A stretch of DNA of 64,000 nucleotides from JALYXV01 sp963791545 (GTDB lineage Bacteria; Actinomycetota; Acidimicrobiia; Acidimicrobiales; Palsa-688), in contig CAWBSR010000016.1 of assembly GCA_963791545.1 (NCBI GenBank), positions 60,216 to 124,215 on the forward strand. The letters are read 5' to 3'. The translations under genes were made by a program, and so were the position numbers. The notes below the pieces were generated by a model that saw only the letters and a list, made by a program, of their open reading frames with translations, did not search any database and had not been told where the DNA came from. Shown here piece by piece: positions 60,286 to 64,000 of this stretch; position 1 is the stretch's first letter, and each line of letters opens with the position of its first letter.

Positions 60286-60681
60286 ATGGCACCTGCCGCA
60301 GTGGGGACAATTGTCATAACCGTCATACTGGTGGCCGGCCTCGCGGTGTTGCTGACCGTCATCGCGACCAGTCTTTCGCAGATCAGCAGAACCCTTGACA
60401 CGGTTCTCGGGGCTGTGACGGGTATCGCCGGTCAGGTGAAACCGGCACCGGGCGTGGTGGGAAGCATCGCTCGGGACGTCGGCGCCATCCAAGGGGCGCT
60501 TCACGGGCTCATTGCCCTGGCCACCGGCGGCGCCGCACCCGCACCTGCACCCGCCCCGGCGCGGCCTACAAGGGTCGCGGCTCGGTCAGCGGGAGCACCG
60601 AGCTCCCTCGACGCCGCGCCGGAACCGGCGCGGCGCAGCGGGCCCAATACGCCGCCGCCGATTCACCGGCGCCGCAACTAG
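60286..60681 (+). CDS. Small membrane protein with Pro/Ala-rich tail
   Basis: A 131-aa protein: hydrophobic helix at about 6-27, then a helical segment with periodic Ile/Val (SQISRTLDTVLGAVTG), then a Pro/Ala/Arg-rich tail. GGAGGAG precedes the ATG at 60286. It ends just before a hairpin terminator. It resembles its neighbours only in layout. Confidence 0.6.
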   Translation: MAPAAVGTIVITVILVAGLAVLLTVIATSLSQISRTLDTVLGAVTGIAGQVKPAPGVVGSIARDVGAIQGALHGLIALATGGAAPAPAPAPARPTRVAARSAGAPSSLDAAPEPARRSGPNTPPPIHRRRN

Positions 60682-60701
60682 ACCAGAGTTCGTCCCGAGG
60701 G

Positions 60702-60735
60702 ACCCGTCGCCGACCCGATCGGCGGCGGGTTCTTT
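60702..60735 (+). terminator. Terminator after the small membrane genes
   Basis: CCCGTCGCCGA pairs with TCGGCGGCGGG (60703-60713 with 60719-60729, one G-U pair, loop CCCGA), followed by TTCTTT. The rest of the 295-bp gap to 60977 shows no gene. Confidence 0.8.
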
Positions 60736-60976
60736 CGCGTTCCGTCTGCAGCGGCCGGGGTAGGCCAGGCCCAGCCGTCATATGGCTGGAAGTAGGAGGG
60801 TCCCGCACCCGACCGAGACGAGGAGATCGTGAGCCACCCGGCCGATACGCCCGGCCGAGACGGCTTGCCCCCGATGCATTTGCGGGACCCCGGTCACGGG
60901 GCCCGGCGACGGCCGCGAACCCCCAGCTAGAAAGGGGTCTGGAGCAAGATGGTAGAGGGTCCGGAGCGCCCCGAGG

Positions 60977-61666
60977 CTACGGGCTCCGGAAGCTGAGCAT
61001 GACCTGATCGAAGGCGTGCGCCAGTCCACTGAAGTCATGGTCGATGGTCTGGAAGGTCAGGGAGACCATCTGGTGGGGCGGGAACACAAAGAAGTGCGAG
61101 TGCACCAACGTGGTCTTGGTGGCGGGGTCGGCAGGCAGCGAGTAGAAGTAGTAGTAGCCGGGGAGACCGTTCACCGAGATGGGCTCTTGATGAAGGACGT
61201 TCACCTTGGTGCCGCTGATGATGGCGTCGGTGACTGACTTGATGTCGGCCTCGTTAGCGGTGTTGACGCTGCGCTGCAGCGGGAACACCCGGACGAGGAG
61301 GGTGTCCAGCCCGTCGGCGCCGATATTGAGGAGAAGGGGAACATTGGGATCGTCGGCGCGCGAGGCCGCCCAGGAAGACGGATAGGTCAAGCTGAATCCC
61401 GCCTGGCGGTCGACGAAAGTGGCGAACGCGGGGTTGGCCGGCGGCGCCTTCTTCTTCGACGAGGTCGAGCTCAGCAACACCGCGGCGACCGCGATTGCGG
61501 CTACCACGGCACCACCGATGAGAACGATTGGCATCCGGCGGTGGGCGGTCTTTGGGGCGCCAAGGTCCCGGTGTGGTGGCCTCCGGTCGACCTCATCGAC
61601 ATCGTCTTCGTCCGGAATCTCCGCCCCAGCCACATCATCCTTACTTGCCGAACCATTCACCGCCAT
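60977..61666 (-). CDS. Membrane-anchored protein with PsbP-like outer domain
   Basis: A 229-aa protein: 45 acidic/polar cytoplasmic residues, one membrane helix (about 46-66), and an outer domain of about 155 residues. The outer part contains GFSLTYPSSWAAS, typical of PsbP-like beta-sandwich domains of surface proteins. It is the only minus-strand gene in the block between hypE and hypA, and is divergent from the 61764 operon. Function unknown. Confidence 0.7.
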   Translation of the reverse strand: MAVNGSASKDDVAGAEIPDEDDVDEVDRRPPHRDLGAPKTAHRRMPIVLIGGAVVAAIAVAAVLLSSTSSKKKAPPANPAFATFVDRQAGFSLTYPSSWAASRADDPNVPLLLNIGADGLDTLLVRVFPLQRSVNTANEADIKSVTDAIISGTKVNVLHQEPISVNGLPGYYYFYSLPADPATKTTLVHSHFFVFPPHQMVSLTFQTIDHDFSGLAHAFDQVMLSFRSP

Positions 61667-61705
61667 GCCAAGCTCTCCGAACCTAAATTTTGGGCCAACG
61701 TCACG

Positions 61706-61734
61706 TTGACCAGCGCAGATTGTTCATCTATTGT
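61706..61734 (+). promoter_or_regulatory. Sigma-70-type promoter of the 61.8-kb operon
   Basis: TTGACC (61706-61711), a 17-bp spacer, and TATTGT (61729-61734) give near-consensus elements with ideal spacing, 30 bp before the ATG at 61764. Confidence 0.65.
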
Positions 61735-61763
61735 GACAGACACTCGTAGGAGGGGGTTTATCA

Positions 61764-62027
61764 ATGTTAGCTGTGGCACTGACCGGTTGGTACTTAGGGT
61801 TCGCCTTGGCCATCCTGGTCATCGCGATTGTGGTGGTGCTTGTGTCATGGATCCTGCGCCTCGCCCGGAAGATCGCAATCCAGGCGTTGGCGGTTGACGA
61901 GCAGCTCGAGTTGGCCCGGGCCGCAACCATCTGTATCGGCGACGTACCGAAGGTCAACGCAGGACTCAAGGACATTGCGGAGTGCTGTATCGCCGCACGG
62001 GGAGTACTGGAGGCGAAGTTCGGATGA
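61764..62027 (+). CDS. Small membrane protein (first of three)
   Basis: An 87-aa protein. Most of residues 3-32 are hydrophobic, then RLARKIAIQ puts the tail in the cytoplasm. The tail has two adjacent Cys (ECCIAARG). GGAGG precedes the ATG. Its stop overlaps the next ATG (ATGA). Confidence 0.65.
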   Translation: MLAVALTGWYLGFALAILVIAIVVVLVSWILRLARKIAIQALAVDEQLELARAATICIGDVPKVNAGLKDIAECCIAARGVLEAKFG

Positions 62028-62302
62028 ACATGCTGGCGCTGGCTCATGAGCACATCACGATGTGGTGGATTACCCTCGGCATGGGTTTCGTCGTGGTCCT
62101 GGTGGTCATCGTCTTGCTGTCGCTGTTGGTCTCGTTCGTGAACGACATCGACACCGACACCAAGAGCATCCTCAACACGGCCGGCGGTATCGCCGGCAAC
62201 ACCGGCAAGATCCCGGCGCTGGGCCAGACGGCCGAGCTGGCTGGGGTCCTTCGCGATGAGCTGGGGCGTCACGCCGCCACGCTCGGATCTCTAAGGGGGT
62301 AG
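62024..62302 (+). CDS. Small membrane protein (second of three)
   Basis: A 92-aa protein with one hydrophobic helix (about 13-38) and a polar tail rich in Asp/Gly/Ala, with NTAGGIAGNTGK resembling the repeat units of the proteins at 57.9-59.9 kb. Its ATG is fixed by the ATGA overlap. It is followed 2 bp later by the third gene. Confidence 0.65.
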   Translation: MNMLALAHEHITMWWITLGMGFVVVLVVIVLLSLLVSFVNDIDTDTKSILNTAGGIAGNTGKIPALGQTAELAGVLRDELGRHAATLGSLRG

Positions 62303-62304
62303 TG

Positions 62305-62562
62305 ATGCATCTTCGGGTAGCACTCACGGTTGCCGACATCGTCTTGCTGGCGGGCGTCTTGGCCGTCTTCCTGGTCATACTGGCGACCAAGCTCACCGCC
62401 ATCGCCAACACGCTGAGTCAGGTATCGGGCGGAGTGGTCGCCATCCAGGGCCACACCAAGATCCTGCACGGGGGCGCCGATGCCATCAACAGTAACCTCA
62501 ACGCGGCGGCTCGCAACCTGACCGAGGCCGTGGGCCACGCCCAGGCACTCGGCGGCGGCTGA
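62305..62562 (+). CDS. Small membrane protein (third of three)
   Basis: An 85-aa protein: one hydrophobic helix (about 8-29), then AIANTLSQVSGGVVAIQGH and DAINSNLNAAARN, a pattern of Ile/Asn/Ala spacing like the larger neighbours. AAGGGGG lies 5 bp before ATG 62305; GTG 62302 is an alternative. A terminator follows, closing the operon before hypA. Confidence 0.65.
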   Translation: MHLRVALTVADIVLLAGVLAVFLVILATKLTAIANTLSQVSGGVVAIQGHTKILHGGADAINSNLNAAARNLTEAVGHAQALGGG

Positions 62563-62586
62563 GCAACTGTCCCTCGTTTTAGCCGT

Positions 62587-62620
62587 CGGTCCTGGTCGCC
62601 TTGGTGGCGCCAGGACCGTT
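62587..62620 (+). terminator. Terminator between the small membrane operon and hypA
   Basis: CGGTCCTGG and CGCC pair with GGCG and CCAGGACCG (62587-62600 with 62606-62618, one bulged T), loop TTGGT, then TT. So hypA needs its own promoter; TAGGGT at 62638 is a candidate -10. Confidence 0.75.
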
Positions 62621-62667
62621 GCGCGCCTGCGGGCCTGTAGGGTCGAGCGGGGAAGGAGCAGGCGAAC

Positions 62668-63006
62668 ATGCACGAGCTGTCCATAGCCGAGGCCATCGCC
62701 CAAAAGGTGAGGCAGCGGGCAGACGGAAGACCCGTCGCCGCCGTCGCCATCCAGGTCGGTCACTTCCGCCAGATCGTTCCCGACGCCCTGGATTTCTGCT
62801 GGACCATGGTGACCGATGCCACCGGCTTGGAGGGCTGCCGCCTCGAGATCGAGCAGATCCCGGCCACGGTGAGCTGCCAGGACTGTGAAGCCGTCACTAC
62901 CCTGGATCATCCGATCCTGGTATGCGAGGGATGCGGCAGCACCAACGTGACGTTGTTGACGGGCCAAGAGTTCATGGTCGTCTCGCTCGAGATTGTGGAG
63001 GTCTGA
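62668..63006 (+). CDS. hypA: Nickel insertion protein HypA
   Basis: A 112-aa metallochaperone that delivers nickel to the large subunit. It starts MHELSIAEAI with the nickel-binding His2, and has the zinc site of two Cys pairs (C70/C73 and C86/C89). GGAGCAGG precedes the ATG. hypB follows after 3 bp. Confidence 0.96.
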   Translation: MHELSIAEAIAQKVRQRADGRPVAAVAIQVGHFRQIVPDALDFCWTMVTDATGLEGCRLEIEQIPATVSCQDCEAVTTLDHPILVCEGCGSTNVTLLTGQEFMVVSLEIVEV

Positions 63007-63009
63007 TCG

Positions 63010-63783
63010 ATGGGTCGTTTTCATCCCCACCCCGACGGCTCGGTGCACGTGCATGACCATGACCATGACCACGCTGAGGGAGTTCGGGACGTAGGCGATC
63101 ACAGCGGCTACGCCACAACCGGCAGCGCCCGCGTCGAGGTGCTCGAAGACATCCTGTCGGAGAACGACCGGATCGCCGACGCCAATCAGAAGGACTTCGC
63201 CGACGCCGGCGTCCGGGTTGTCAACATCATGTCGTCGCCCGGGGCGGGCAAGACGACTCTGCTCAAGCGCACCTTGGCGGCCCTGGGGAGAGGTACGCGA
63301 ATCGGCATCCTCGAAGGCGACATCGCCACCAGCATCGACGCCGATCAGCTCGAGGGGTACGGAGCCGCGGTTTCGCTGGTCAACACCAGTGCCGGATTCG
63401 GGGGCGAGTGTCACCTGGATGCGGTCATGGTGCGATCGGGCCTGGCCCGGCTGCCGCTGCCGGAGTTGGATCTGCTCCTGATCGAAAACGTCGGCAACCT
63501 GGTGTGCCCGGCCGAGTTCCGAGTCGGCGAGCATGTCAAAGCCATGGTCTACGCCATCACCGAGGGCGAGGAAAAGCCGCTCAAGTACCCCGTCATGTTC
63601 CGGGCGGTCGATGTGGTCGTGGTCAACAAGATCGACCTGCTGCCATATCTCGACTTCGACTTGGACAAGTTCCTGACCAACCTGACCGCCATCAACCCCC
63701 ACGCGACCGTGATTCAGGTCAGTGCGCGGACCGGCGAGGGCCTCGACACCTGGTGCGCGTGGCTCCTGGGGCAGCTGGCCTGA
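63010..63783 (+). CDS. hypB: Nickel insertion GTPase HypB
   Basis: A 257-aa SIMIBI GTPase that drives nickel insertion. The first 21 residues are His-rich (HPHP, HVHDHDHDH), a likely nickel store. The P-loop is SSPGAGKTT (75-83); the metal-binding switch is GGECHLD (C133, H134); base recognition is NKIDL near the C-terminus. It completes a full hypABCDEF set in the window (with hypC, hypD at 38-40 kb and hypF, hypE at 52-57 kb). Confidence 0.96.
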   Translation: MGRFHPHPDGSVHVHDHDHDHAEGVRDVGDHSGYATTGSARVEVLEDILSENDRIADANQKDFADAGVRVVNIMSSPGAGKTTLLKRTLAALGRGTRIGILEGDIATSIDADQLEGYGAAVSLVNTSAGFGGECHLDAVMVRSGLARLPLPELDLLLIENVGNLVCPAEFRVGEHVKAMVYAITEGEEKPLKYPVMFRAVDVVVVNKIDLLPYLDFDLDKFLTNLTAINPHATVIQVSARTGEGLDTWCAWLLGQLA

Positions 63784-63926
63784 CGTCCGCTCCTCCACTC
63801 GCCTCGCGGGTACTGCAAGACTGCTCCTCGCAGGCCGTCCCCACGTTTGGTGCCCGGGCGTATGGCGACGGGGTGGGGGCCAACCCGGTTGCGGTCAGCG
63901 TCCTGGCACGCAAGACTGCGCCTGCC

Positions 63927-64000
63927 GGGCGCTTAGCTCAGCTGGTTAGAGCGCAGCCTTCACACGGCTGAGGTCGTGGGTTCGAGTCCCGCAGCGCCCA
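63927..64000 (+). tRNA. tRNA-Val (anticodon CAC)
   Basis: A 74-nt cloverleaf: acceptor stem GGGCGCT/AGCGCCC, D arm with AGCTCAGCTGGTTAGAG, anticodon loop TTCACAC (CAC), and T arm GTGGG-TTCGAGT-CCCGC. The discriminator A is the last base of the window, so any encoded CCA lies beyond it. Confidence 0.95.

Noticed and set aside
57737..60998. Shared 14-bp word CTCCGGAAGCTGAG near 57738 and 60985
   Set aside because: One copy spans the end of a coding sequence and no longer match surrounds it; probably coincidence in GC-rich DNA.
1..64000. CRISPR array, insertion sequence, prophage or rRNA genes
   Set aside because: I saw no regularly spaced repeats, transposase or integrase motifs, phage genes or rRNA sequence. 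The tandem repeats found are short and intragenic.

Overview
The window is high-GC, gene-dense bacterial DNA with many GTG starts, many 1-4 bp start/stop overlaps and short intergenic regions. Gene content points to an uncultured or little-studied actinobacterium, plausibly Acidimicrobiia-like. The reasons are an LATTG-type (class E sortase) surface protein, actinobacterial-type high-affinity [NiFe]-hydrogenase genes with their typical accessory genes, red-type RuBisCO, and repeated PlsC-type acyltransferases. The lineage is an inference from gene content only.

Region 1 (1-30.7 kb) is mostly housekeeping: acyltransferases, aspartyl-tRNA synthetase (aspS), aconitase (acnA), a YceH protein, glutamate synthase large subunit (gltB) with a foldable leader, and a tightly overlapping minus-strand operon (acyl-CoA reductase/HAD fusion, alcohol dehydrogenase, LarA-like protein, acyltransferase). 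That operon is divergent from a TetR regulator that shares an 18-bp operator with it. Then come membrane and hypothetical proteins, a CsbD mini-protein, a glycosyltransferase, class II fructose-1,6-bisphosphatase (glpX), a DUF2786 protein and a PilZ protein.

Region 2 (30.9-40.6 kb) is a hydrogenase operon of the group 1h/1l (former group 5) type. It holds the small subunit (proximal cluster motif CxxD, no Tat signal), large subunit, NifU-like protein, DUF5947-like and DUF6084-like proteins, a 540-aa protein of unknown function, maturation protease, two tandem mini membrane proteins, hypC, a small membrane protein, hypD and two more small proteins.

Region 3 (40.7-52.4 kb) holds Calvin-cycle genes: cbbL, cbbS, cbbX, a PadR-YceI fusion regulator, a PAS protein, a cbbR-like LysR regulator, a NarL-type two-component system, rpe, prk and class I aldolase. 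Region 4 (52.5-63.8 kb) returns to hydrogenase maturation: hypF, a frameshifted SIS-HypC fusion, a SIS protein, hypE, then a block of single-pass membrane proteins with heptad-like repeats, then hypA and hypB. A tRNA-Val(CAC) closes the window.

Taken together, regions 2-4 read as an atmospheric-H2-driven chemosynthesis island: the hydrogenase would supply electrons and the RuBisCO/PRK/aldolase/FBPase set would fix CO2. The least described parts are the membrane coiled-coil block between hypE and hypA, the small membrane proteins scattered through the hydrogenase operon, the 540-aa protein, and the PadR-YceI regulator next to cbbX.
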